From: Actinoplanes italicus
Lineage (GTDB): Bacteria > Actinomycetota > Actinomycetes > Mycobacteriales > Micromonosporaceae
Direction of reading: 5' to 3'
DNA length: 64,000 nt
Assembly: GCF_003001815.1 (NCBI RefSeq)
Contig: NZ_PVMZ01000001.1
Span: 434,001 to 498,000, forward strand
Position numbers and translations under genes: made by a program. The notes below the pieces were generated by a model. The model was not told where the DNA came from, searched no databases, and saw only the letters and a program-made list of their open reading frames with translations. Shown one piece after another: positions 35,658 to 45,243 of this stretch; position 1 is the first letter of the stretch, and the number at the start of each line of letters is the position of its first letter.

Positions 35658-35983
35658 GCCTTCCCCCGCTCGCGAAGCAGATCTTCCATGATCGATGCGA
35701 ACCCGTGCCACACCTTGCCGGAGCGTTGCAGCTCGGCGCGACCGGCCTCATTGAGTGCGTAGTACTTCCGATGCGGGCCCTCATCGCTGGGCACCACGTA
35801 GCTGTTCAGCAGGCCGCCGTTGAAGAGCCGGCGCAGCGTGCCGTAGACCGAGGCGTCGCCGACGTCCTCGAGACCGGCCGCACGCAGGCGGCGCAGGATG
35901 TCGTAGCCGTAGCCGTCCTCCTCGCGCAGCACGGCGAGGACAGCGAGGTCGAGCACCCCTTTGAGCAGTTGCGTCGCATCCAC
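35654..35983 (-). CDS. PadR-family transcriptional regulator
   Basis: A 109-residue PadR. The winged helix reads LLKGVLDLAVLAVLREEDGY, GYDILRRLRAAGLEDVGDAS and SVYGTLRRLFNGGLLNSY, with DEGPHRKYYALNEAGRAEL as the wing. GTG 35983 was chosen because TAGTGT (a TANNNT -10 box) ends 7 nt upstream, a leaderless arrangement. A palindrome overlapping that promoter suggests autoregulation. It is paired with the HAAS membrane gene downstream. Confidence 0.92.
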   Translation of the reverse strand: MDATQLLKGVLDLAVLAVLREEDGYGYDILRRLRAAGLEDVGDASVYGTLRRLFNGGLLNSYVVPSDEGPHRKYYALNEAGRAELQRSGKVWHGFASIMEDLLRERGKA

Positions 35984-35988
35984 GCGGA

Positions 35989-36002
35989 GCACACTACTGT
36001 GC
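35989..36002 (-). promoter_or_regulatory. PadR promoter with overlapping palindrome
   Basis: GCACA-CTAC-TGTGC (plus-strand 35989–36002) is a perfect palindrome covering the predicted -10 box of the padR gene. A second half-site GCACACTAC occurs at 36022–36030. This is the position expected of an autorepressor site; binding is inferred. Confidence 0.5.
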
Positions 36003-36052
36003 AATCCGAAGTACCGTCAACAGCACACTACCCGGAGGGCTGTCTGAGGGAG

Positions 36053-36964
36053 TCAGGCCAGCCCGAAGGCCATGCCGTCGAGGATGTCGTGCTCGGACGC
36101 GATGACGAAGTCGTGGCCCGAGCGCTCGCTGATGATCTTCATGATCAGGGCACCCGCGCCGATCACGTCGGCCCGGCCCGGATGCATCACCGGCAGGGCC
36201 AGCCGCTCGGCGACGGTCATCGCCAGCAGCTCGTCGGTCACCCGGGCGACGGTCGCCGTGTCGACCCGGCTGTGGTGGATGCGCGCGGAGTCGTACACCT
36301 CGAGGTCATGAGCGAGAGCAGCGACCGTGGTGACCGTCCCGGCAAGGCCGACCAGCGTCTTCGCGGATCTGCCGGACACGGCCGCCAGGGCCGTGTCGAC
36401 GGCCTCGACGATGTCCGCGGTAGCTTTCGCCAGCTCCGCCGCGGTCGGCGGGTCGGAGTGCAGATGACGCTCGGTCATCCGGACGCAGCCGATGTCCATC
36501 GAGATGGCCTGCTCGACCGTGGACGTGCCGGTGACGAACTCGGTGGAGCCGCCGCCCAGGTCGTAGACCAGATACGGACCCTCAGCGTCCAGACCGCGGA
36601 CGGCGCCGTCGAAGGAGAGCTGCGCCTCCTGTGCGCCGGTGATCACCTCGGGGTCGACACCGAGCACGCCGCGGACCATGTCACGGAAGTCCTGCGCGTT
36701 GGAGGCGTCCCGGCTGGCCGAGGTGGCGCACATCCGCACCCTGGTCACACCCAGTTCGGCGATCTCGGCGGCGTAACCGAGCAGCGCCTTGCGGGTGCGC
36801 TCGATCGCGGCGGGAGCGAGCATCCCGGTCCGGTCGACGCCCTCACCGAGACGGACGATCTCCATCCGGCGGCACACGTCGACCAGTTTGTCGCCGTCGA
36901 CGTCGGCGATCAGCAGGCGGATCGCGTTCGTGCCGCAGTCGATGGCGGCGACACGGACACTCAT
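36053..36964 (-). CDS. ppx: Ppx/GppA-family exopolyphosphatase
   Basis: A 303-residue actin-like ATPase-fold enzyme. The phosphate motif VAAIDCGTNAIRLLIAD opens the protein, VYDLGGGSTEFV marks the second phosphate loop, and GLAGTVTTVAALA the third. The short form (about 300–320 residues) lacking the C-terminal HD-like domain is the type found in actinobacteria beside eno and DUF501. It degrades polyphosphate or pppGpp. Its start overlaps the argA stop by 4 nt. Confidence 0.93.
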   Translation of the reverse strand: MSVRVAAIDCGTNAIRLLIADVDGDKLVDVCRRMEIVRLGEGVDRTGMLAPAAIERTRKALLGYAAEIAELGVTRVRMCATSASRDASNAQDFRDMVRGVLGVDPEVITGAQEAQLSFDGAVRGLDAEGPYLVYDLGGGSTEFVTGTSTVEQAISMDIGCVRMTERHLHSDPPTAAELAKATADIVEAVDTALAAVSGRSAKTLVGLAGTVTTVAALAHDLEVYDSARIHHSRVDTATVARVTDELLAMTVAERLALPVMHPGRADVIGAGALIMKIISERSGHDFVIASEHDILDGMAFGLA

Positions 36965-37455
36965 AGATGCAGCAGCATTCTCGTGTTCCCCAGCGTGTTC
37001 GGTTTGACCCGCTCCAGGTCGAGGAATTCGGCGACACCCTCGTCGTACGACCGGAGCAGTTGCTCGTAGACGCCGTGCGGCACGGCAGCCCCGTCGATCT
37101 CGGTGAACCCGAACGCCCCGAAGAACCGGGTCTCGAAGGTGAGGCAGAAGACCCGGCGTACACCCAGCTCACGGGCCTGATCGAGAAGCGCGGCGACGAT
37201 CTTGTGGCCGATCTTCTGACCGCGCAGGCCCGGATCGACGGCGACCGTGCGGATCTCCGCGAGGTCCTCCCACATCACGTGCAGAGCACCACAGCCGACC
37301 ACGCGGCCGTCCTCGGACTCGGCCACCCAGAACTCCTGCACCTGCTCGTACAGCGTGACGGTGGCCTTGCTGAGCAGCCGGCGATCGGTGGTGTACGTGT
37401 CCACCAGGGACCGGATCGCCCGGATGTCCCCGGTCCTCGCGCGACGGATCCTCAC
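36961..37455 (-). CDS. argA: Amino-acid N-acetyltransferase (short ArgA type)
   Basis: A 164-residue GNAT that matches the stand-alone glutamate N-acetyltransferase of mycobacteria (Rv2747): VVGCGALHVMWEDLAEIRTV, FCLTFETRFFGAFGFTEIDG and VAEFLDLERVKPNTLGNTRM are near-identical in layout. It would start arginine biosynthesis. It overlaps ppx and DUF501 by 4 nt each (ATGA), inserted in an operon otherwise devoted to ftsB, DUF501 and ppx. Confidence 0.9.
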   Translation of the reverse strand: MRIRRARTGDIRAIRSLVDTYTTDRRLLSKATVTLYEQVQEFWVAESEDGRVVGCGALHVMWEDLAEIRTVAVDPGLRGQKIGHKIVAALLDQARELGVRRVFCLTFETRFFGAFGFTEIDGAAVPHGVYEQLLRSYDEGVAEFLDLERVKPNTLGNTRMLLHL

Positions 37456-37955
37456 TCGTCGGCCGCGATCCGGACGCAGGGACCGCCCGACCAGTACGGC
37501 TCGATCGCGTCGCGCACCTCGTCACCGAACGGGTTGACGCCCCGCCCGGCGGCCAGCGCGTGCCCGAGATGGACGTGCAGGCACTTCACCCTGTCCGGCA
37601 TGCCACCGGCGGAGACCTCTTTGATCTCCGGCACGTCCTCGATCGTGGTGCGCCGGTCCAGATAGTCCTGGTGGGCGGCGGCGTACTTCTTCGCCAGCTC
37701 AGGGTCGGTGCTCAGACGCTCCTGCATGTCGCGCATCACACCGGCCGACTCCAGCCGGCTGCACGCGGCCGTGGCGTGCGGGCAGGTCAGATAGAACAGG
37801 GTCGGGAACGGCGTGCCGTCGTCCAGTCGCGGTGAGGTCTCCACCACGTCGGGGTTGCCGCAGGGGCAGCGGTGCGCGATCGCCCGGGTACCGCGGGGAC
37901 GTCGGCCGAGCTGGGCCGCCACGATGTCGAGGTCGGCGGATGTGGGCTCTTCCAT
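37452..37955 (-). CDS. DUF501 protein
   Basis: A 167-residue soluble protein of the actinobacterial DUF501 family. Recognisable segments are AHRCPCGNPDVVETSPRL, FPTLFYLTCPHATAACSRLE, and MPDRVKCLHVHLGHALAAG. The cysteines and histidines (CPCG, CPH, KCLHVH) could bind metal, but this is a guess. It is conserved between ftsB and ppx; the function is unknown. Confidence 0.92.
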   Translation of the reverse strand: MEEPTSADLDIVAAQLGRRPRGTRAIAHRCPCGNPDVVETSPRLDDGTPFPTLFYLTCPHATAACSRLESAGVMRDMQERLSTDPELAKKYAAAHQDYLDRRTTIEDVPEIKEVSAGGMPDRVKCLHVHLGHALAAGRGVNPFGDEVRDAIEPYWSGGPCVRIAADE

Positions 37956-37965
37956 CGCTTAAGGA

Positions 37966-38532
37966 TCAGTCCTGGGGTTCGGCGTTGGCGGTGTCTGCGT
38001 CAGCGGCTCGGACGCTGCTCCACAGCGTGTCGTACCACCGGTCGGGAGGCGCCGCCGGGGTCTGCTCGGCGGACGCGGCCTGGTCGCCCTCGTCGGGCAC
38101 CACGGTGAGGGGCGTCTCGCCCGGACGCACGTAGTTGAATCGCTCCCGGGCCTGAATGCGCAGGTACTCCGGGTCCTTCCACTTCTCGAGCTTCTTGGCC
38201 GACTCGGCGATCTTCTCCCGCTGGGCGGTCAGTGCCGCCTCCATCTCGGCGATCTGGGACTCCTGCTCCAGATACACCCGGAGGGGGTACGTGTAAGCGA
38301 GCGCCAGCACGACGACGAGGGCGATGAGAACGGTCGCCCGGCTGGTCAGGGCACGAGGGCGGGGCGCGTCGGTGCGCTCGGCGGCCGCACTTCCGCCGGC
38401 TCCCGAGGAACCGCGCCGGGTGGTCCTGGTGCGGGACGGCTCGGTCCGCTTGCGGGGCGGGGTGGCGCGATTGTCACGGCCGGTGCGGCGACGGGCCGGA
38501 CCCTGGCCGCTCGGTGTGCGGCGCTCCGTCAT
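37966..38532 (-). CDS. ftsB: FtsB/DivIC-type cell-division protein
   Basis: A 188-residue bitopic protein. The first ~62 residues are very basic and disordered, one membrane helix follows (about 65–84, TVLIALVVVLALAYTYPLRV), then a coiled coil (LEQESQIAEMEAALTAQREK IAE) and the FtsB-like ERFNYVRPGETPLTVVP motif. DivIC/FtsB proteins organise FtsL and FtsQ in the divisome. Its position after eno and before DUF501 matches mycobacteria. Confidence 0.9.
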   Translation of the reverse strand: MTERRTPSGQGPARRRTGRDNRATPPRKRTEPSRTRTTRRGSSGAGGSAAAERTDAPRPRALTSRATVLIALVVVLALAYTYPLRVYLEQESQIAEMEAALTAQREKIAESAKKLEKWKDPEYLRIQARERFNYVRPGETPLTVVPDEGDQAASAEQTPAAPPDRWYDTLWSSVRAADADTANAEPQD

Positions 38533-38561
38533 CTCCGCCCTCCCCCGCTAGCCGTCATCCA

Positions 38562-38605
38562 TGACACCCGCCCCGAGAAACCTATGCCTCCCGGGGCGGG
38601 TGTCA
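38562..38605 (-). terminator. Eno terminator hairpin
   Basis: A perfect 14-bp inverted repeat (38562–38575 with 38592–38605) lies between the eno stop (38633) and the ftsB start (38532). Confidence 0.8.
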
Positions 38606-38632
38606 CAAACTCGATGATCCGCTGCCGGGCTG

Positions 38633-39931
<1,299 letters not shown>

Positions 39932-40087
39932 CTAACGTTTGTACGAATACAGTTTCGGTCCGCGACCCTGCGGGCCGACCACACGCCAGAGCGTATCGAG
40001 TCCGGCCATGACGCGTTCGCGCGGCCGGTGAACTGCCCCGGCGGATCGCCTCAAACCTGCGGCGATCCTGCCGAACCAGTGGGCACT

Positions 40088-40768
40088 ATGACCAGTAGCC
40101 TGTTTCCCGCCGACGGGTCGCGTGTCGAGTTGGACAACGGGGGCCGAGAGCTCCCGGATGTCCGCGTGGTCCGGGTCACCGAGACCACCGTGACGCTGTC
40201 CCTCGCCCTGTCCGACGTCGCTCTCACGGCCGGCTCCGTGGTGACCCTGCGCTGGCCGGCCGGACCTCGCGGCCGCTATTCGCAGACCGGAACCGTGCTG
40301 AAGGTCGACGAGAACCGGATCGAGATCACCTTCCTCGGCGAACCGGAGATCGAGCAGCTGCGCAACTACGTTCGCGGCGGCGGGGGCGAGAGCATCCTGC
40401 TCGTACGCGCGGGCGAGCCGCAGCGCATCGGACAGGTGCACGATTTGAGCGAACGCTCGGTGCGTGCCCACTTCAGCGACGTCGACCTGCGGCCCGGCGA
40501 GGAGATGCTGCTCCGGCTGCAGCTCGGTGACGAGGTCGTCGAGTTCCCGGCGATCGCCTACCGGGTGGCCCAGATCCGCCAGCAGGTGCCGGTCCGCGGT
40601 CCCCTGGTCACCGAGATGGTCGCCATCTTCGAGCAGGACGAACGACAGGCGAAGGTCATCCGGCGGTACGTCCTGCGCCTCCAGTCGCAGGCCCGGCGCG
40701 AGGCGGTCGCGGCCGACGCGCTCGCCGAGGAGGCCCTGGCCGAGGCCGCCGCGTCGGCCGCTCGATAA
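40088..40768 (+). CDS. Probable PilZ-domain protein
   Basis: A 226-residue soluble protein: a small beta-rich N-terminal domain (SVVTLRWPAGPRGRYSQTG, RIEITFLGEPEIEQLRN), then a region resembling PilZ with QRIGQVHDLSERSVRAHFSD (the D-x-S-x3-V part) and ending IRRYVLRLQSQARREAV. I call PilZ from this pattern; the usual RxxxR motif is only partly visible (LRNYVRGGGG). With a GGDEF/EAL protein in the same window, c-di-GMP binding is possible but unproven. Diverges from eno. Confidence 0.55.
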   Translation: MTSSLFPADGSRVELDNGGRELPDVRVVRVTETTVTLSLALSDVALTAGSVVTLRWPAGPRGRYSQTGTVLKVDENRIEITFLGEPEIEQLRNYVRGGGGESILLVRAGEPQRIGQVHDLSERSVRAHFSDVDLRPGEEMLLRLQLGDEVVEFPAIAYRVAQIRQQVPVRGPLVTEMVAIFEQDERQAKVIRRYVLRLQSQARREAVAADALAEEALAEAAASAAR

Positions 40769-40925
40769 CCGAGGCGGGAATCGCATTTCCGATACCGGCC
40801 GGAGGACTCCGTGAATGGAGGGCCACCGGCCGGTTAATTGTCATGCCATTGGATCTCCAATCATCGACACGGATCCGCGGATACTCGATTGCGCGGGGTT
40901 GCGTGGGTACGCCAGGGTGGTCTCC

Positions 40926-41882
40926 GTGCCCGCCACCCCGCGCCGCATGACCCCCCACCCGGCCGCCCACCCACCCGGTCGAAGCCCGCACACCCGACGG
41001 CTTCCACGCCGGGCACGCCCACTCGGCCGCCGGCTCTTACGCTGGGCCACCACGCTCGGCCGCCGGCTCTTACGCTGGGCCACCACGCTCGGCCGGCGTT
41101 CGCATGCCCGCCGGAATCCGCGCCGGGTTAAGTCGCTGATGGCGCTGCTGCTCGTGGTGGCCGTCGCCGGCACCGCCGCCTGCACCGACCTCGACCAGGC
41201 CAATGCTGCCGGGGCCGCCGACGAAGGCCTGATCTCCCAAACCGCCGACCGCGTAGCGGCAGCCGACGGACTGAGCTGGACCGCCACGTACCGGCTAGCC
41301 GGCGGTGAGGCCGCCCGGGTGGCACGCGCCCAGAAACCGTCCCGGATCGCCTACACGTTCCCGTCCGGCCTCGTGATCATCACGCCGGACACCGTGACCC
41401 GCTGCGCCCGGGCCACCGAGAAGATGGACTGCACCGACGGCGACCGGCGCGACGGCGAGGAGGGGCCACCGGCCTCGACCGGACTGGTCGCACCCGCCGC
41501 GATCCTGGACATGCTCGAGTCCGCCGCGATCGACCCGGACCTCGCGGTCACACCGCGGGAGACCACGATCGCGGGCCGGCACGCCTCCTGCCTCAAGCTG
41601 ACCGGCGTCGACCAGTCCGCCGCATCCAACTTCGAGGTGTGTGTGACGGTCGAGGGCACGGTGGCCGCCTTCGCCGGAATGGTCGCCGGCAGCCCGGTCG
41701 AGATGACACTGACCGACTACCGCACCGGCATCGACGAGACCGACTTCACCGTCCCGTCGAAGACCGCCCCCGACCGCGGCACTACCGGCCCCGGCACACC
41801 AGACCACGGCACTCCCGGCCCCGGCACTCCCGGCCCGAGCCACACATCACCACGCAGCGCCGGGCCTACGCCTTCGCGGTGA
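40926..41882 (+). CDS. Predicted lipoprotein
   Basis: A protein of about 318 residues from GTG 40926 (AGGGTGG 5 nt upstream). Signal-like VKSLMALLLVVAVAGTAAC ends in a lipobox with the cysteine at about 86, so an unusually long, Arg/Pro-rich N-region precedes it; the true start could instead be nearer (an ATG at 41139), but that leaves no positive charge. Tandem 33-bp units (41022–41054, 41055–41087) in the N-region encode RRLLRWATTLG twice. The mature domain (about 90–300) has two cysteine pairs, one in CARATEKMDC; the tail is Gly/Pro/Thr-rich. Confidence 0.7.
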   Translation: MPATPRRMTPHPAAHPPGRSPHTRRLPRRARPLGRRLLRWATTLGRRLLRWATTLGRRSHARRNPRRVKSLMALLLVVAVAGTAACTDLDQANAAGAADEGLISQTADRVAAADGLSWTATYRLAGGEAARVARAQKPSRIAYTFPSGLVIITPDTVTRCARATEKMDCTDGDRRDGEEGPPASTGLVAPAAILDMLESAAIDPDLAVTPRETTIAGRHASCLKLTGVDQSAASNFEVCVTVEGTVAAFAGMVAGSPVEMTLTDYRTGIDETDFTVPSKTAPDRGTTGPGTPDHGTPGPGTPGPSHTSPRSAGPTPSR

Positions 41883-41917
41883 CCTACGGCTCCCGCCCTG
41901 CGGCGCCAACCACCGCT

Positions 41918-42212
41918 GCGTGGTGACCAGTGGTCGACCGGCGGGCACCGCCCACCACACAACCCCACCGACGCACTCGCGTGGTGACCAGTGGTCGACC
42001 AGCAGGCACCGCCCACCACACAACCCCACCGACGCACTCGCGTGGTGACCAGTGGTCGACCAGCAGGCACCGCCCACCACACAACCCCACCGACGCACTC
42101 GCGTGGTGACCAGTGGTCGACCAGCAGGCACCGCCCACCACACAACCCCACCGACGCACTCGCGTGGTGACCAGCGGCCGACCAGCAGGCACCACCCACC
42201 ACGCACCGCTGG
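41918..42212. repeat. Tandem 61-bp repeats, four full copies plus part
   Basis: Units start at 41918, 41979, 42040 and 42101, with a degenerate fifth from 42162; copies two to four are nearly identical. Each contains GTGGTG and CACCAC arms that could form a hairpin and the palindrome GGTCGACC. It follows the lipoprotein stop codon. The text is related to the 25561–25860 array. Confidence 0.9.
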
Positions 42213-42251
42213 GCGCTTCCGCGTAGCGGCGGTAAGGAGCGGGAAAGGCGG

Positions 42252-42545
42252 GCCAGATGCCGCTGGCGCTTCGGCGCGCGGCGGGCCGCAAGAGGCGGGG
42301 AAGGGCGGCGGTCAGACACCGCTGACACCTGGGCGCCTGGCGAGTGACGAGAAGCGGAAAGGGTGGTGGTCAGGCGCCGCCGGCATGTCGGCGAACGGCG
42401 AGAGCCAAGAAGCGGAAAGGGCGGCGGTCAGACACCGCTGGCTGCGGCATGCGGCTGGCGACAAAAGGAGCGGGGAAGGCGGAGACCAGACACCGCTAGC
42501 TCCGGCAGACGACGGAGGAGCAGGAAGACGGAGGTCAGACGCCGA
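42252..42545. repeat. Purine-rich degenerate repeats, period about 58 bp
   Basis: GTCAGACxCCGCTG-like text recurs at 42252, 42311, 42369, 42427 and 42485, and again at 42534, where it includes the stop codon of the DUF885 gene. No coding potential is supported between 42213 and 42534. Confidence 0.75.
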
Positions 42546-44151
42546 GGAGGGTTCGTAGGTGGCGGGGTGGGGGTGAGCCGTGCGCCAGCATGGCGTCGTG
42601 CCAGGCCTTTGGAGTGGCGCCGAACGGGCGGGCCGCGGCGATCCCGGCCACCTCGGTGTAGCCGACGAAGTAGGTGGACAGCTGCGTTGACGTGAGCAGG
42701 GCGCGCCGCCACTTGCCGGCCGCCTCGCCCTCCTCCTGGAAGCCTCGGCCTGTCATCAGGTCCATGGCGTCGGCCTCGGTCAGGTCCTCGCAGTGCGTCA
42801 GCTGGTCGATGATCGCGTTGAGGCTCATCCGTAGCTGCATCTTGAGCTGCTGCACGCGTACCGGGAGGCCGCCGAAACCGTAACCGGCCATCAGCTCCTC
42901 GGCGTAGACTGCCCAGCCCTCGACGAACGGGCCGGACCAGCCGAGCGCACGCACCCGGGTCGCGGCGCGGAAGCGCCGGGAGTGGGCGATCTGCAGGAAG
43001 TGGCCGGGCATCGCCTCGTGGACGGTGAGATTGCGCAGCATCTCGTCGTTGTACTCGCGGTAGAAGCTGGCGATCCGCTCGGCCGGCCAGTCGGCGGGGG
43101 CCGGCGCGATGCAGTAGAAGGTGGGCACGTCGGCGGTCTCGAGCGGGCCGGGCGGGTCGCAGTAGGCGACGGCCACGCCGCGGGCGAACTCCGGCATCTC
43201 CTCGATCACGCACGGGTCGTCCACGAGGGACATCAGGTCGTGCTGCCGGACGAAGTCGGTCGCCTCGTCCATCGTGACCTTGGCCAGCCCCACGATGGTG
43301 GTGTCGTCGGGGTGCCTTGCGGCGATCTCGTCGAGGGCGCGGCGGACGGTCTCGTCGTCGGCCGGGCCGCCGGTCAGCTCGGCCGCCGTGGCCCGCAGTG
43401 CGGCACTGACCCGGTCGAGGTTGGCCCAGGCCCGGCTGAGGATCTCGGCGGCGGGCAGCTCGGTGTCGAGGGTATGCCAGAGCCGGGCCTCCCACAGGCG
43501 GCGGCCGAGACGCGGGTCGCGGCCGGTGTCCTCGCCTTCCAGCCGGGTACGCAGCCAGCCGTCGAACTCGCCGAGCGCGGTCAGGGCCGCGGCGGCCGCC
43601 GGCTCGGCGGTCGAACGCATGCCGGGCTCGCGGGAGAGCAGCACGGGCAACTCGTCGCGGATCAGGCGGGCCGTGCCGGTGAACTGGCCGACCGCCGTCT
43701 CGGCGTGGATGCGGGGCACGTCGCGCAGCACGGCACGGGCGGTGGCCAGCGCGTCCGGTATCGCGGCGAGCCGGCCGGACAGGCTGGTCAGGCGCTCGTC
43801 GAGGGGCGCGAACGGCCGGGCCATCAGCCCGTGCAGCAGCGGGCCGGGGTTGTGGTCGAGCGGGTTCCACTCGTGCTCTCGGACCTCGGTCAGCTCGAAC
43901 AGGGCCCGCTCGACCCGGGCCGTGAGGATCGCGTGGTCGACCTGGTCCTCGGCGTCGAGGCCGTCGGGGTCGACGCCGCTGAGTGCGTCACCGGCGTCGC
44001 GCAGCATGGCGGCCCGGGCGCTCACACCGGCGGCCGAGTGATCGGGCAGGCGGTCGTCGAACCGATGGTCACCGGCGTAGGAGGCGGTGGCGGGGTCGCT
44101 CTCCAGAAGGGCGTCGACGATGCGCTCGGCAAGCGGTACGAACTCCGGCAT
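42535..44151 (-). CDS. DUF885 metallopeptidase-like protein
   Basis: A 538-residue protein of the DUF885 family, whose members resemble M2/M32-type zinc peptidases. The metal motif VHEAMPGHFLQ is present, with GWAVYAEELMAGYGFGG downstream as the second half of the site. No signal peptide, so cytosolic. ATG 44151 gives the usual family start PEFVPLAERIVDALLESDP. The last codons and stop fall inside a tandem repeat. Substrate unknown. Confidence 0.9.
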   Translation of the reverse strand: MPEFVPLAERIVDALLESDPATASYAGDHRFDDRLPDHSAAGVSARAAMLRDAGDALSGVDPDGLDAEDQVDHAILTARVERALFELTEVREHEWNPLDHNPGPLLHGLMARPFAPLDERLTSLSGRLAAIPDALATARAVLRDVPRIHAETAVGQFTGTARLIRDELPVLLSREPGMRSTAEPAAAAALTALGEFDGWLRTRLEGEDTGRDPRLGRRLWEARLWHTLDTELPAAEILSRAWANLDRVSAALRATAAELTGGPADDETVRRALDEIAARHPDDTTIVGLAKVTMDEATDFVRQHDLMSLVDDPCVIEEMPEFARGVAVAYCDPPGPLETADVPTFYCIAPAPADWPAERIASFYREYNDEMLRNLTVHEAMPGHFLQIAHSRRFRAATRVRALGWSGPFVEGWAVYAEELMAGYGFGGLPVRVQQLKMQLRMSLNAIIDQLTHCEDLTEADAMDLMTGRGFQEEGEAAGKWRRALLTSTQLSTYFVGYTEVAGIAAARPFGATPKAWHDAMLAHGSPPPRHLRTLLGV

Positions 44152-44154
44152 GCC

Positions 44155-44340
44155 GTGAAACCTACTCGGAAGGACTGACATTTTCCGCCGCACGCACCGC
44201 GACGGCAGAACATGGCGAGCCCTACCCGGCGCCGCCGGCCTACTCCGCCGCACGCACCCGCCACGGCGCAGTGTGCCCGAGCCCTACCCGGCGCCGCCGG
44301 CCTTCTCCGCCGCACGCACCGCGTCGGCGTAGGTCAGTGC
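44155..44340. repeat. Tandem 62-bp partial duplications of the mazG 3' end
   Basis: The 3' end of mazG, including its stop codon, is repeated upstream of itself (read on plus) with units at about 44217 and 44279 and a degenerate third near 44155; the spacing is 62 bp. Only the copy at 44284 and beyond belongs to the gene. Confidence 0.8.
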
Positions 44341-45243
44341 GGCCTCGCGCAGTGCGGCCTCCGCGTCGAGACCGGCGGCCCGGGCCTCGGCGACCGCCCG
44401 CAGCAGCAGACCGCCCAGGTCGCCGCCGTCCGGCAGGGGCACGTCGATCCCGCCGCGCTCCACCCGGTGCAGGATCTTCGCGGCCAGGGACAGGGCCGGC
44501 TGGCTGAGCGCGATCCCGTCGAGCACCGAGTCGCGGGCCTTCTCCTCGCGCTTGATCCGCTCCCAGTTGGCGGTGATCTCCTCGATGTCGGTGACCTGCT
44601 CGCCGGCGAAGACGTGCGGGTTGCGCCGGATCATCTTGTCGACCAGGTCACCGGCCACGTCGTCGATGCTCCACCGGTCGCTCTCGGCGCGATTCTCGGC
44701 GAGCCGGGCGTGCAGCACCACCTGGAGCAGGACGTCGCCGAGTTCCTCGCGCAGTGCGTCCAGGTCGCCGGCGACGATCGCGTCGTACGCCTCGTAGCTC
44801 TCCTCCAGCAGGTACGGCGCGAGCGTCTGGTGGCTCTGCTCGCGCTTCCACGGGTCGCCGCCGGGCGAGGCGAGCCGGTCCATCACCTCGACGGCGTCCA
44901 GCAGCCGCGCGCCGGGCGGGTCCCACGAGCCGTACATCTGCTCGAGCTCGGCCAGCCCGGGCTCGCGGACGAGCCGCAACCCGAGCTGCCGGGCGAACGA
45001 CATGTCACCGTGCGGCCCGGCGAGCCAGACCGCGGCCTTCTGCCCGGCGATCGCGTCCAGGAATCCCTGGGCGTCGGTGTCCAGGACGGTGACCGGCACA
45101 CCGGCCACTCGCAGGGCCGCCGCCTGGGCGCTCTCGGCGCCGGTGTAGACGGGGTACGCCCGGACGGTGTCCCACGCCTCTGCGGTCAGGAGTCCGGCCG
45201 GCAGCCGGGGCGAGGTGACCAGCAGGACGATCCGGATGCTCAA
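44284..45243 (-). CDS. mazG: Nucleoside triphosphate pyrophosphohydrolase MazG
   Basis: A 319-residue protein. Residues about 125–240 carry the MazG domain with EESYEAYDA and LREELGDVLLQVVLHARLA (ExxE and ExxD metal sites); the first 120 residues form an N-terminal region typical of mycobacterial MazG. It hydrolyses aberrant NTPs such as 8-oxo-dGTP. The ATG overlaps the following lipoprotein's stop by 4 nt. The 3' end is tandemly duplicated downstream. Confidence 0.93.
   Translation of the reverse strand: MSIRIVLLVTSPRLPAGLLTAEAWDTVRAYPVYTGAESAQAAALRVAGVPVTVLDTDAQGFLDAIAGQKAAVWLAGPHGDMSFARQLGLRLVREPGLAELEQMYGSWDPPGARLLDAVEVMDRLASPGGDPWKREQSHQTLAPYLLEESYEAYDAIVAGDLDALREELGDVLLQVVLHARLAENRAESDRWSIDDVAGDLVDKMIRRNPHVFAGEQVTDIEEITANWERIKREEKARDSVLDGIALSQPALSLAAKILHRVERGGIDVPLPDGGDLGGLLLRAVAEARAAGLDAEAALREAALTYADAVRAAEKAGGAG

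Noticed and set aside
41847-42328. Repetitive minus-strand peptides in the 61-bp array, which look like a repeat protein
   Set aside because: 61 is not a multiple of three, so the same text is read in successive frames; there is no ribosome site.
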